Shown: positions 20,528 to 31,075 of the stretch, piece by piece
How the letters are laid out: each line of letters opens with the position of its first letter
Position numbering within the stretch: the stretch's first letter is position 1
Source: Liopterus haemorrhoidalis
Taxonomy: Eukaryota; Arthropoda; Insecta; Coleoptera; Dytiscidae
DNA length: 64,000 nt
Assembly: GCA_963971575.1 (NCBI GenBank)
Contig: OZ020622.1
Span: 36,486,301-36,550,300, forward strand
Direction of reading: 5' to 3'
The notes under the pieces: generated by a model
What the model was told of the DNA's origin: nothing
Seen by the model: the letters and a program-made list of their open reading frames with translations, nothing else
Databases searched by the model: none
Made by a program: the position numbers and the translations under genes

Positions 20528-21183
20528 GGGTGCATTCGAGTTGTACAGAGTAGAGCGAGCGCTGAGCGAACAGTTGATGGTGACGTCATGAATAGAGCAC
20601 TAACGGAGCGAGCGTTCTTGTGACGTAATGTTTATAAAATCTAACCCTACAATTTTAGGCGGCGTTTTTACTGTCAGATTAGTTCACGTCAGTCATGAAT
20701 CAAAATTATATACCTCGTTTTTTCCTTGATTTTTTTTTCAATGATGAAGAAATAAAATTAATTAAAAATTAAATAATAATTAATGAATTAATTTAATGAA
20801 TTTTTTCCATTTTAATTTTATGCACGGTGTATTTTAATAATTTTTTTGCTGTTTACAGAACGTCACAAATACATAAAATGGCCGTACTCTGTAGCTATAG
20901 ACAAATAACAATATTTTTTGTCTACTGTTATTTGTCTAAGGCTATTATTTTTATTTTATTTATAATTTAATTTTAAACTTTCATTTCTTTCCCGCCGTTC
21001 CCCCACTTTTTTAATTCACACTCCATATGCTCGGTCTTAAAACCCCGGACACATAGAGCGCACTCTAAATGCTCGCTCGATCGCAAAACGAATACAATTG
21101 AGTGTACTCCGAGCGTCAAATCGAACACGTTTGAGTGTACAGAACGTGCTCGGAATGCTCGGAGCGTCAAATCGAATGTACCC
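20528..21183. mobile_element. Rep-G copy 1 (3-bp TSD ATA)
   Basis: Starts GGGTGCATTCGAGTTGTACA and ends with the complement of GGGTACATTCGATTTGACGC. ATA at 20525-20527 and 21184-21186. About 650 bp, non-coding; the right third is packed with GAGCG/CGCTC words. Other copies are at 46293, 57522 and 62266, all in the same orientation. The 3-bp TSD and GGG end point to PIF/Harbinger-like mobilisation. Confidence 0.88.
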
Positions 21184-21186
21184 ATA

Positions 21187-21547
21187 AAGAGAGAGAGAGC
21201 GAAAAAATAAAGGTCTGTAATTTTTAAATTAATTTAATTTTGGGGCTACTGAATCTCTGCAACTCTTATGTACCAGCCGCCACTGGTTTCGCGGCCAAAG
21301 TTGTGACCGGCCTACCAGGAATTCTCTCGATGCCTCCCGGTCCAGTCCGCCACTGACTAAGAGCGGTTCGCTGTCCGAGTCCGCTGTGACGCTGATTGCA
21401 AGCAGTTTATTAGTCAAAATAGTACATTGCCGTTGTTAACAAGTGGATGTTTTTTTAACGTCAAATAGTTATCGATTTTTGTGTTCTTGTGTCATACTAT
21501 AAAAATGGGTGATGTTAAAAATTTAATTTATTTTAATGGGGTGGGGG
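21187..21547. other. No gene; scattered hAT-like words
   Basis: CAGCCGCCACTGG and CCGCCACTGACT occur, but no paired ends or duplication. No coding recognised. Confidence 0.4.
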
Positions 21548-22284
21548 GGTAGGTAGGGTCTGATACACACACATTTTAAGCATATTTTTGTGAATTTTTT
21601 TCAAATCTATGGTTAAATTTATTCATTTTCAAACTAAGTAAATATATAAAGTATGTTTTGAAGAAGATACAAAAAAAATTTGAAGGCAAAATATGGCGAA
21701 ATGAGCCAGCTGTGGCAAATCTTCTCAGACACCGGGAAAAAAAAAAATAGGTTTTGCGGTGACCAGCATAACTCGTCACTGGATCATCTGAAATCAAAAA
21801 TCCAAAAAGATTTTGTTAGTTTATGAGTTTGCCGAGGTAACGACGTTGATATATTTTTTTTTCATGTTTTTTTTTTTTATTTAACAATCACATATATACT
21901 CATTTTTAGGTTTTTTTTAGGGGGAATTAATTTTTTTTTGTCTTCTAAGTAACGCTAAAAACTGAAAAATCATTTTTAAAATAAAAACTCAACGTCATTA
22001 CCTCGGCAAACTCATAAACTAACAAAATCTTTTTGGATTTTTGATTTCAGATGATCCAGTGACGAGTTATGCTGGTCACCGCAAAATCTAACTTTTTTCC
22101 CGGAGTCGGAGATTTGCCACAGCTGGCTCATTTCGCCATATTTTGCCTTCAAAATTTTTTTGTATCTTCTTCAAAACATACTTTATATATGTACTTAGTT
22201 TGAAAATGAATAAATTTAACCATAGATTTGAAAAAAATTCACAAAAATATGCTTAAAATGTGGTTATCAGACCCCCCCCCCCCT
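21548..22284. repeat. Rep-F foldback, copy 1
   Basis: Arms of about 360 bp: the right arm (22010-22284) is the reverse complement of 21548-21840, including CCAGCATAACTCGTCACTGG, GATTTTGTTAGTTTATGAG and TTTGCCGAGGTAACGACGTT. The centre is around 21915. Copy 2 at 29143-29665 has a shortened left arm. Both are followed by the same hAT-like start. Confidence 0.9.
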
Positions 22285-22640
22285 TATACCAATGGTGTTC
22301 AACATATGGTCCGCGGGTAGTATCCGGTCAATATTCGTTTTTAAACGGCCTGCACAAAATTTTTACCTCGTACACAAGTGTTTATTTTTTATATCTACCC
22401 CCTGTTTTCAAGTGATTTTATTTTTTAGTTCTGTCCCGTTCTCAAGTGATTTTTTTTGATTTTTTCGATTTATACCTCCCCCGTCCCCAAGTCAGAATTA
22501 TTTCGTACCCCTGTTGTAAATAATTTTTAGAATTTTCGTTCCCCCTATCTTCAAGTTATTTTTAGAATTTGCCCTCCTGTCTGCAAGTGGTTTATAGCAT
22601 TTTCCTCCACCGTCTACAAGGGATTTTTAGAATTATAAAA
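22285..22640. repeat. hAT-like start plus degenerate tandem repeats
   Basis: CAATGGTGTTCAACATATGG and TCCGCGGGTAGTATCCGG (22292-22330) also occur at 29665-29705. From 22380 a unit of about 35-60 bp (CCCC, TGT, CTTCAAGTGATTTTTAGAATTTT) recurs about seven times with decay. Confidence 0.55.
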
Positions 22641-23375
22641 ATAAAATTATTTTTAATTTGAAAATTCAAATCTTTCATTCTAAAGTTGGTTTTACACAGT
22701 TCAATTTAATAATCCATAAATTGATTAAGTTTTTTGTCAATTAATTAAAAAATGTATTTATCATTTTTTTGGATTTTGTAAGCAGGGCCGGCTCAAGGGT
22801 ACCTGGCGCCCCCATGCAAAATTAGGTTAGGCGTCCCCCCAGATATATATTTTTTTAAATAATTTTTTTGATAGCTATTATAAAATAAAACAAAATAAAA
22901 TAATCATATTTAATTACCATTTTTAATATAATACTAAATATTGTAAAAAACAGTTTACATCTTTAGGATATAGGAAGATATCTAGGCGCGAACAGCTGAC
23001 CATGCGTTCATTTAGCTATGTTTACCAAAATATATATCACGTGATTGGTACTCGATCACGCGTCGGATAGTGATGCTTCCGTCGACTCTCACTCTCGACA
23101 TTTACGTCGAATGGCGAAAACGTCGAGCTAAAAGGCAGTCGAGTAGCGGGGTATCACTGTAGTATTGTATAAAAATTGTGCCAATTCTATTAGCCCTAAT
23201 GTTGGCGTTGCCCCTCCCCCTGGCTGCGCCACTGATTAACACATTACTTGCAAAAATATCAGAATATTTGAACTATTTTCGAAATAAAATTTTTCGGCCA
23301 CCATTAGAATCGTATTTAGTGCATAGTAGTCTACATTATTTGGTCAGAACTTATATATACTACCCTTTTATAATA
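22641..23375. other. Solo hAT ends, otherwise unannotated
   Basis: 22793 starts CAGGGCCGGCTCAAGG (hAT left end without a partner). 23190-23224 ends CTGGCTGCGCCACTG, a right end of the 4276-5170 family. Palindromic GTCGA-rich sequence is at 23050-23150. No gene. Confidence 0.5.
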
Positions 23376-24335
23376 CAGGTGGGCCTTATTTTACGCCGCT
23401 TTATTTTACGCCGGTTGGCATCGACCTTAAAATAACGCCGCTTTGAAACAGTTGAACGTCGGAGTCGGGTGTCGACGGTTCAGTGGTCGAGCGGGGATGT
23501 CTCGTGGTTTACGCAGTCGCAGTAATCGCACTACTGAGACGTATTCAGTTGTAAAATAAATTCGCTTAAGAGTGTCTGCTTTATGATATGTACATATTTA
23601 AATTTAAATAAATCTAAATCTAATATTTTATATAATCTAAATTTAATAATTTTTAATTTTTCTATATTATTTTTATTAACTTACTTTTAAAATTTAATTT
23701 AAAATTATTGAGTAATAATTATAATTTTCATTAATACCAATGGAAGATATATCTACAAAACAAGATAGAAAACAACGTATGTCTATTTCGATTGAGACAA
23801 AAATTGAAGTTATTAAAAGAATAGAGAATGGTGAAACTCGTCCGAAGATTTGTAGATGCCTAAACTTACCTCCATCAACGGTGACTACAATATTGAAAAA
23901 TGCAGATAAAATTAAAAAATTAAGACATTTGTAAGACAGATCATGATTGCGAACGCAATTCAACTATAATAAAAAATATCAAAACATCTATGGAACCTTG
24001 AGCACATAAGCGTGAAAGAAAAAATAAAGAAAAATAAATTTTTAATATTCTTTCAAAGGTTTTGCTTTTATTTTTGATTATAATTTTGATTTCTGTTTTA
24101 ATTTTTGTTTATTTGTATCGTATTGTTGCATTGTATTGTATGTTCTGTAATAATATTATAATTTTCTGTATATATAAGTAATAAATAAAGAAAAAACAAA
24201 AATAATTTAAAAAAAACTAAAATATTAATTCGAATAGAATGTTAATCCGTCTCTGGAATGAACATTCTTTGCTTTGATTTGCGCCGCTTTATTTTGCGCC
24301 GGTACGTAACACCGGCGTAAATCGAGGCCCACCTG
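23376..24335 (+). mobile_element. Tigger MITE copy 1
   Basis: Starts CAGGTGGGCCTTATTTTACG, ends with the complement of CAGGTGGGCCTCGATTTACG. TA at 23374-23375 and 24336-24337. Terminal regions carry repeated (G)CGCCGCTTTATTTT(A/G)CGCCGG blocks. Holds only the first helix-turn-helix of the transposase. 960 bp. Confidence 0.93.
23740..23934 (+). CDS. Tigger N-terminal helix-turn-helix peptide
   Basis: ATG at 23740 gives MEDISTKQDRKQRMSISIET, then KIEVIKRIENGETRPKICRC and LNLPPSTVTTILKNADKIKK: the CENP-B N-type (Psq) helix-turn-helix that binds the element ends. The frame stops after 64 codons; no second HTH or DDE domain. If expressed it could only bind, not cut. A near-identical frame lies in the inverted copy. 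Confidence 0.7.
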   Translation: MEDISTKQDRKQRMSISIETKIEVIKRIENGETRPKICRCLNLPPSTVTTILKNADKIKKLRHL

Positions 24336-24337
24336 TA

Positions 24338-24543
24338 CTTGATAAAAATTGGGCCAATTGTGCTTGCCCTGGGGGGGGGGGGGAGGCTCGTCGCCCCACC
24401 CCCTTGGCTGCGCCACTAGTGTCAATTTAAGCAGCTTTTACCTGGTAGCATTTAATAATAAAACTGAAAATATCGGTTATAAAGAGGCTATCAGATAAGT
24501 AATCCTGGCCTTTCTCATGTTTATAGGATTGTCTTCTAGTAAA
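24338..24543. other. Spacer between inverted Tigger copies
   Basis: About 206 bp with a G-run (24371-24384) and CCCCTTGGCTGCGCCACT (24402-24419), a hAT right-end scrap. Confidence 0.55.
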
Positions 24544-24545
24544 TA

Positions 24546-25518
24546 CAGGTGGGCCTCGATTTACGCCGGTGTTACGTACCGGCGCAAAATAAAGCGGCGC
24601 AAATCAAAGCAAAGAATGTTCATTCCAGAGACGGATTAACATTCTATTCGAATTAATATTTTTGTTTTTTTTTGAATTATTTTTGTTTTTTCTTTATTTA
24701 TTACTTATATATATAGAAAATTATAATATTATTACAGAACATACAATACAATGCAACAATACGATACAAATAAACAAAAATTAAAACAGAAATCAAAATT
24801 ATAATCAAAAATAAAAACAAAACCTTTGAAAGAATATTAAAAATTTATTTTTCTTTATTTTTTTTTTTTCACGCAGAAGGCTTATGTAAGGTTCCATAGA
24901 TGTTTTGATATTTTTTTATTATAGTTGAACTGCGTTCGCAATCATGATCTGTCTTGCAAATGTCTTAATTTTTTAATTTTATCTGCATTTTTCATTATTG
25001 TAGTCACCGTTGATGGAGGTAAGTTTAGGCATCTACAAATCTTCGGACGAGTTTCACCATTCTCTATTCTTTTAATAACTTCAATTTTTGTCTCAATCGA
25101 AATAGACCTACGTTGTTTTCTATCGTGTTTTGTAGATATATCTTCCATTGGTATTAATGAAAATTATAATTATTACTCAATAATTTTAAATTAAATTTTA
25201 AAAGTAAGTTAATAAAAATAATATAGAAAAATTAAAAATTATTAAATTTAGATTATATTAAATATTAGATTTAGATTTATTTAAATTTAAATATGTACAT
25301 ATCATAAAGCAGAAACTCTTAAGCGAGTTAAATTTATTTTACAACTGAATACGTCTCAGTAGTGCGATTACTGCGACTGCGTAAACCACGAGACATCCCC
25401 GCTTCGACCACTGAATTGTCGACACCCGACTCCGACGTTCAACTGTTTCAAAGCGGCGTTATTTTAAGGTCGCTGCCAACCGGCGTAAAATAAAGCGGCG
25501 TAAAATAAGGCCCACCTG
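24546..25518 (-). mobile_element. Tigger MITE copy 2 (inverted)
   Basis: Same family as 23376-24335, opposite orientation, TA at 24544-24545 and 25519-25520, about 95-97 percent alike by eye. Together the pair makes a 2.1 kb near-palindrome. Confidence 0.93.
24942..25148 (-). CDS. Tigger N-terminal helix-turn-helix peptide (copy 2)
   Basis: ATG at 25148 (-) gives MEDISTKHDRKQRRSISIET and the same HTH (KICRCLNLPPSTVTTIMKNA), ending after 68 codons. Differences from copy 1 are mainly substitutions, which shows the truncated frame was already present in their shared parent. Confidence 0.7.
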   Translation of the reverse strand: MEDISTKHDRKQRRSISIETKIEVIKRIENGETRPKICRCLNLPPSTVTTIMKNADKIKKLRHLQDRS

Positions 25519-25520
25519 TA

Positions 25521-25875
25521 CATATTATATTGATATAGTAATAAAAATTTATTTTTGTTCCAAACAAAAATAAGTGAAAACATATTTTTTGCAATCCCCC
25601 TTCATAAATTTATGAGTACGCTACTAAGGTTGTTTGTATTTGAGCAGTTATTTTGGCGCCCCTAACAGCGTTGCGCCCTAGGTCTGTGCCCTTCTGGCCC
25701 CTGCCTTTCACCCTTTCTGGTGACCCCGGCGCCTGGAGTGATCGCTCCATTGCTCCTTGCCATCTCACGGCTCACTTGTTTCGAAAACTACATCCCTTGA
25801 TCAGAAAATCACGGCACGCTACTGTGTGCCAAATTGTTTTTCGAGGGTTGCGTACATCTGCAAACCAAATCAAAA
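25521..25875. other. GC-richer non-coding stretch
   Basis: Contains GGCGCCCCTAACAGCGTTGC and similar, reminiscent of hAT interiors, but without paired ends. No coding recognised. Confidence 0.4.
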
Positions 25876-26533
25876 GCCGCTACCAGAGCCGTAGCAATGT
25901 TTTTTGCGCCCTTGGCTTAATATAGCGCCCTCGGGAAATACTTAAAAGGTGCGTTCGGCATAACTGTACAGTGTTAGCTCTGTGTCGTGCAAGTTTTTTG
26001 TCACGTGACCACAAACAAATAAATTTTGTGTGTTTGATTACATGAAGTCTCCTGCTACTTGTTTTGTATGATAATATAAAAATGCATGAAGGTTTTGGGA
26101 TGTTTTTAAGTAATATAAAAGAAATTTTAATTGATGAGGAAGACAATTCAGAAGAATTTTCCCAACCAGAAAATATTTCGGAAAAAGTTTTTGAATATTC
26201 AGAGAGTACTGTTCCAAACATGACTACAAATCAATTTAAAGTACATTTCCGCCTTCCGTCTTTTTGAGTGTATTTATATGATCCATCATGAGGTTCATGT
26301 CTGTACTATTTATTTTGCAAATGCTGCAGGCATAAACAATGATATCTTGATTGTTTTCACTCATATTGTTTTGTAGAAATAATAACTTATATTTTTACAG
26401 CGAAAAACACTATTGCACAGTTTGCCGCACGAACTTGTGACGATTGTGCAACACAAACTGCACTGCACGATATTTGCCGAATGATCTTCGTGCAGCACAG
26501 AGCACAAAAAAACTTTATGCTGAACGTTTCTTG

Positions 26534-26846
26534 CAGGGCCGCCCCTAGGCGGGGGCAAGTGTGGCACTTGCCCCAGGCCCCGCGCCTGTAAGGGCCCCGC
26601 GCTTCGACCGTCAAGTAATAAAATAATAAAATACATTAAAAATATTATTCCAAGTTTTATAAATAATTGGAAAAAATTTATATTTTCATTGAATATAAGT
26701 ATGTGTACTTTGTTAATAGTTAATAATATTAAAGAAAATATCGTTATTCAATATATATATATATAGATGTGGCCCCGCAAATTCAGTTTAGGGGCCCCGC
26801 AATTCCAGTTTTGCCCCAGGCCCCGCAAATGCTAGGGGCGGCCCTG
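26534..26846. mobile_element. hAT MITE with 8-bp TSD GTTTCTTG
   Basis: Ends CAGGGCCGCCCCTAGG and its complement GCTAGGGGCGGCCCTG. TSD GTTTCTTG at 26526-26533 and 26847-26854. Internal GGCCCCGC words repeat near both ends. 313 bp, non-coding. Confidence 0.94.
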
Positions 26847-27351
26847 GTTTCTTGTGTAAATTACGCAGAATGTGTAGATTATTAGCTTATGCCGAACGCA
26901 CCTAAAGTAGACACTTGTAAATTAATTTAATCTAAAATAGCGCCCTTTTATCTTTTTTCATTTTATTTAAGGAGGGCATCATTTTATTTTAATTTTAATA
27001 GACAGGTGAAAATACTAGTAATAACCTTTAAAAAAAACCGCTGTGGCCACCACAGGACCGACCGCCATCACAAAGTACTTGTATAAAATACATTCTAGCA
27101 GCAGAGTAGAAATAACTTGGCCTAATATTTTCGAACAGAGATATTATTTACCATAGCTAGAGAAACGTTACATATAAGTATGAAAAAATAGATACAGTAG
27201 AACCTCGATTTTCCGAATTTTCGATTATCCGGATTCTTTTAAACGAGGATATTATTTTCCGAATTCGCTGTGTTACGCCGCTGTGTACCGGTTTTCACGT
27301 CATAACGTGTCTGGACGTGCGATTTAAATATTTTCTTTTAATATTACCGAT

Positions 27352-27535
27352 ATGTCATCGAAAAGAAAACGTGTTGTACTATCTTTAAAAAACAAATTAG
27401 ATATCAGTACATTGAAATGAGGTGACTCAGGACGTTATTGGTCTGATAAATATGGCGTCGGCACTTCCACAATATCGGATATAAAAAAACAAAGTAAAAA
27501 ATTACACACTTTACTGAACGTATATCTTTATATAT
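27352..27535 (+). pseudogene. Tigger transposase N-terminal HTH remnant
   Basis: From ATG 27352: MSSKRKRVVLSLKNKLDIST, a stop, then YWSDKYGVGTSTISDIKKQS, the CENP-B N HTH with GVGTSTISDIKK recognition helix. One in-frame stop; cut off by the Helitron at 27525. Confidence 0.85.
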
Positions 27536-28546
27536 AAAAGAGAATATTTGTGGCTATGTCCGGAAATTCTAAGCCACTTCCAGATATGCTACCGAGTTGA
27601 AATTTTGCATACAGGTAGGGAATGCCTTCATCATAACTAGAAAATCTCAAAAAAGTCCCATTAGAAACGAGAAATTAATACTTTTGTTTTTAATTATATT
27701 GGACCATTGGAATATCTATTAAACCGTCAGTGAGAACACGGGAATTTCCCTTCAATAATTGGTTGTACAATTATATTGAGATCGGGAGTGTTCGGTCTAA
27801 ATCGTAAATGGCTCCAATATGAAGGAGTGGGGACGCATTTAATCTCGGTAGTTCGTGCGTGCAACATCGCTCTGAGTACAGTCGGTAGAAAATCTAGCAA
27901 TAGTAAATATGCCTTTTAAAAGTAAGTTAAATGGTCGCGCTATTACTAGCCAAAGTCGCGAAATAGTTTCTTATATTTTCACTTTTATGAGGCTGGGGAA
28001 CCTATTATTCCTTTCAAATCAGTTTTTGCTTGAGTGGCTGCTGCAACAGGCGTAACAAGAATTTAAAAAAAAAAAAAAAACAAATTCTATCAAGGCGAAC
28101 CCTCGAAATTTTCTTCACCTAGAAAAAGTGTACAAAAGAATCGTACGAAAAGAAATATAGACGATTTTGATAAAGGAGTTTTAAAGAAAACATGCAACAG
28201 AAAAAATAGTACCTACTCTGTCTACTATTTTACCAAAATTTTAAGAGTTCACGGGATATGACGGAGATCGGGAGACACTCCGATGGGAGAATTAGTATAG
28301 GCATCTTTAAAACAGTTTGTCCAGAAATATGACATTTCGCCTTGAAAACGCTAAAGAATTCTCACTTAAATTATTTGTGAACAAGCACATATTTATACAA
28401 TGGTAGAGTAAAACAAAAAATATATAATTAGACCATACTAAAACTATTCGCACCAAATCTAATTTGAACCCATTCCGACATGGGCCCGGTCTAAACTGGC
28501 TACGGCTGTATTTTTTCCGGTAGCGAAGCATCGGGTACACTGCTAG
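27525..28546 (+). mobile_element. Helitron (non-autonomous), inserted A^T
   Basis: 5' end TCTTTATATATAAAAGAGAA and 3' end AGCATCGGGTACACTGCTAG, with host A before and T after (27524 A, 28547 T) and no TSD, as for Helitrons (TC...CTRR between A and T). A short GC stem (CCGATGC, GCATCGG region) precedes the 3' terminus. No Rep/helicase. Carries a coding scrap that may be captured. Confidence 0.88.
27909..28330 (+). pseudogene. Helitron cargo: scrap of an IS630/Tc1-type protein
   Basis: From ATG 27909: MPFKSKLNGRAITSQSREIV, SYIFTFMR, later NFLHLEKVYKRIVRKEI, and VPTLSTILPKF. This order (R..IV..V..FM..., DDF, VPT...L) recalls the N-terminal winged-helix half of insect DDE proteins of the IS630/Tc1 type. 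Stops and shifts throughout. The family call is from memory of such proteins and is tentative. Confidence 0.45.
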
Positions 28547-29142
28547 TATATCAATAAAAAAGATTCATGCTTAATGTACGTAATATTTCTTTCCTATTTC
28601 TCCTCACTTTTTTTTCGATTATCCGGATTTTTCATTATCCAGACTACCTTTATCTCCGACCTAGTCCGGATAATCGAGGGTCTATTGTACTTAGAAAAAA
28701 ATTCGAAAAACTTTTCAAAATTTTTTCGTTTTATCAAAAACTGTCTCTAATAAAAGTTGTTAGTTATTGCTCTTATAGCAACTTTTGTTAAATACATTTT
28801 TTCGAAATATTTTTCTGTTGTTAAATATTCGCAAAAATCTTAAAATCGACACGAGTAAACTCCCATTTCTAGTCAACCGATTTTTACCAAAAGTTGATCA
28901 ACTCGTGCCATTGATGTCAAATGTTTAAATATGAAGTTTCATAAAAATCCTCTTAGCCGAATTTGCTCTGCACGTGTACACAGACAGACGGACAGACGGA
29001 CAGACTGACAGACATCATGCTAAAATTAGTCAAAACGTTATGTAGGGACCTCAATTCGTGGAGATCTATCGAAATCTCGAAACGTCAAAATTGGTATAAT
29101 CACAATACCTCCCTTATATATGTTGGCGGTCGGTAAAAAGGT

Positions 29143-29665
29143 AAGGACCAGCATAACTCGTCACTGGATCATCTGAAATAAAAAATCCAGAAAGATTTTG
29201 TTAGTTTATGAGTTTGCCGAGGTAACGACGTTGAGATATTTTTTTTTCATGTTTTTTTTTCTATTTAACAATCACAAATATACTCATTTTTAGGGGGAAT
29301 TATTTTTTTTTGTCTTCTAAGTAACGCTAAAAACTGAAAAATTATTTAAAAAATAAAAACTCAACGACATTACCTCGGCAAACTCATAAACTAACAAAAT
29401 CTTTTTGGATTTTTGATTTCAGATGATCCAGTGACGAGTTATGCTGGTCACCGCAAAATCTAATTTTTTTCCCGGAGTCTGAGAAGATTTGCCACAGCTT
29501 GCTCATTTTGCCATATTTTGCCATCAAAATTTTTTTGTATCTTCTTCAAAACATACTTTATATATGTACTTAGTTTGAAAATGAATAAATTTAACCATAG
29601 ATTTGAAAAAAAATCACAAAAATATGTGTAAAATGTGGTTATCAGACCCCCCCCCCCCCTTAAAC
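29143..29665. repeat. Rep-F foldback, copy 2 (left arm truncated)
   Basis: 29150-29665 matches 21759-22290 in order, including the loop and whole right arm (GACGAGTTATGCTGGTCACC to GTGGTTATCAGACCCCCC). The left arm begins only at CCAGCATAACTCGTCACTGG, cut at the Rep-B edge. Confidence 0.88.
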
Positions 29666-30150
29666 CAATGGTGTTCAACATATGGTCCGCGGGTAGTATC
29701 CGGTCAATATTAGTTTTTAAACGTCCTACCCCCCCCTTAAACTACCCCCCCCCCTTAAACAATTTTTCAGTTTTACTGAAATATGTAACTAATTATAATA
29801 TATATATTTTTTAAATTTAATGCGATGGTTGTGGTTGATGCTTTTCCATAAAATTGATTTTATCTTCCAAACTCTCCTTCAATTCAATCAATTCTTCTTG
29901 TAGCGAAAAATCAATATTGCTTGTGTCGCTTTCAAATGGATTTATAATCCAAGACGGGATATCTAAACTTTCCAAATCTTTATAACAGGCATTGCTATCT
30001 TCTTTTAATTGTTTCAAGTGGTCAGTGTAGATTTGAATGTCATCAACATTAATCATATCTTTTTCAACAACAGAAAGTTGCTTTAAATGTTCAAAGTATC
30101 GAAAATCATTTTGATTTAAAGTGGACTAATAATAGACCCCTGGAATACTA
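29666..30150 (-). mobile_element. hAT (ZBED5/SCAND3-like) remnant
   Basis: Starts with CAATGGTGTTCAACATATGG as at 22292, then C-runs, and contains a hAT coding piece on -. No partner end or TSD identified. Confidence 0.55.
29817..30056 (-). pseudogene. hAT transposase fragment (ZBED5/SCAND3-like)
   Basis: Reads LESLDIPSWIINPFESDTSN, then LQEELIELKESLEDKINF, the ...W..NPF......lqeEli.L..d...k.. region just before the C-terminal dimerisation helices in ZBED5/FAM200-like hAT proteins. The same block (DWIIAPFS) is readable in the degenerate hAT at 39894-40786. Confidence 0.75.
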
Positions 30151-30155
30151 TAGAC

Positions 30156-30329
30156 CAGCGATTCCCAAACTGTGCGCCGAGGCGCCGCTAATGGGTTACA
30201 GGGGCGCGCCCCGAAAATACTTCATTATTTCTACAACTGCGTTAGTTATACCAGTTTTTACTTGGTGCACCGCGGAAAAATTCTAATAAATTAAGGGCGC
30301 CGGGAACCGATAAAGTTTGGGCACCACTG
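30156..30329. mobile_element. Short hAT MITE
   Basis: Ends CAGCGATTCCCAAACTGTGC and AGTTTGGGCACCACTG, the common hAT wording. GGCGCC words inside. No matching 8-bp flanks. A relative is at 35045-35185. Confidence 0.7.
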
Positions 30330-30344
30330 GATTATAGGCATCTA

Positions 30345-31075
30345 AAAATCTCAGTAGTACAGAAAAAATTTGGGGATTTAATCGTTTAATGCGTTTTGAG
30401 ATTACGAAATTTTTTTAATAGTATATTTTACATTATTTGTGAAAATTGTGAATTAAAAAAAAGCACAACTCAAAAACGGTTTGAAACACCGACCTCCGAT
30501 TAAAATTTTTGGATTCTCCGTAGTTTATTTAAACTAGAAATAATTTGGGGCTTTAATCGTTTAATGTGTTTTGATATTATTTAGTATTTTTAATGGTATA
30601 ATTTACATTATTTGTGAAAATTGTGAATTAATAAAAACTCAAATAACGGTTAGAGAAAATGACCTGAGGTTAGAATTTTTGGATTCCTCGTAGTTTATTT
30701 AAACTAAAAAAAATGTGAGGCTTAATTTGTTAAGCTTATTTTAAAATTATGACTAATTTTAATATGGCGTGATTTATAGAAAATTTCATCTTCGCATGGA
30801 CATATTTCAAAAACGAAATGCGATAAAGACCTGCGGTTGAAATTTTTAAAATCTTGAGGTCCTAATTGACTTGAAACCATATTTTGAAAGAAACAAAGCT
30901 TTTGAAAAATTTTCATTATTTTAAATTTTTAATTTTTTTTTTTCTTTATAAATCCTAACTATAAAATGGTTACGGATAGAAATCTGTGGTTTGAATTTTT
31001 AAAATCCTCATAGATTGTTTAGTCTAAAAAAAAAAAGAAAAAAAAAGGGCTTTAATAAACCGTTTATTAAGTTTT
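30345..31075. repeat. Degenerate ~165-bp tandem array, about five units
   Basis: Units start near 30345, 30508, 30681, 30848 and 31003 with CCTCGTAGTTTATTTAAACT, then GGGGCTTTAATCGTTTAATG, then ATTTACATTATTTGTGAAAA, and a GACCT(C/G)(A/C)GGTT block. Decay increases to the right. Non-coding, satellite-like. Confidence 0.65.

Larger units (their letters stand above)
27195..28687 (+). mobile_element. Tigger/pogo element split by a Helitron
   Basis: Starts CAGTAGAACCTCGATTTTCC and ends with the complement of CAATAGACCCTCGATTATCC. TA at 27193-27194 and 28688-28689. GATTATCCGGA words repeat near both ends. Carries the start of a CENP-B-like HTH frame, then the Helitron. Confidence 0.9.
27037..29140 (-). 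mobile_element. Rep-B copy 1, split by a Tigger
   Basis: Left piece 27037-27194 (CGCTGTGGCCACCACAGGAC ... AAGTATGAAAAAATAGATA) and right piece 28688-29140 (...ACAGACAGACGGACAGACGG ... ATATATGTTGGCGGTCGGTA) are continuous in other Rep-B copies (42385-43078). The Tigger sits in between with TA on both sides. Confidence 0.88.

Noticed and set aside
20973..21185. Repeated 70-residue minus frame (FDLTLRAFRARSVHSNVFDL) at 20973, 46731, 58364, 62687
   Set aside because: Identical because Rep-G copies are alike; starts lie at the element end, reading carries no domain, and copies differ in flanking frames. I treat it as a by-product, though four open copies deserve one codon-bias test.
22793..23224. 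hAT between CAGGGCCGGC (22793) and CTGGCTGCGCCACTG (23224)
   Set aside because: The ends belong to different families and the flanks (TTTGTAAG, ATTAACAC) do not match.
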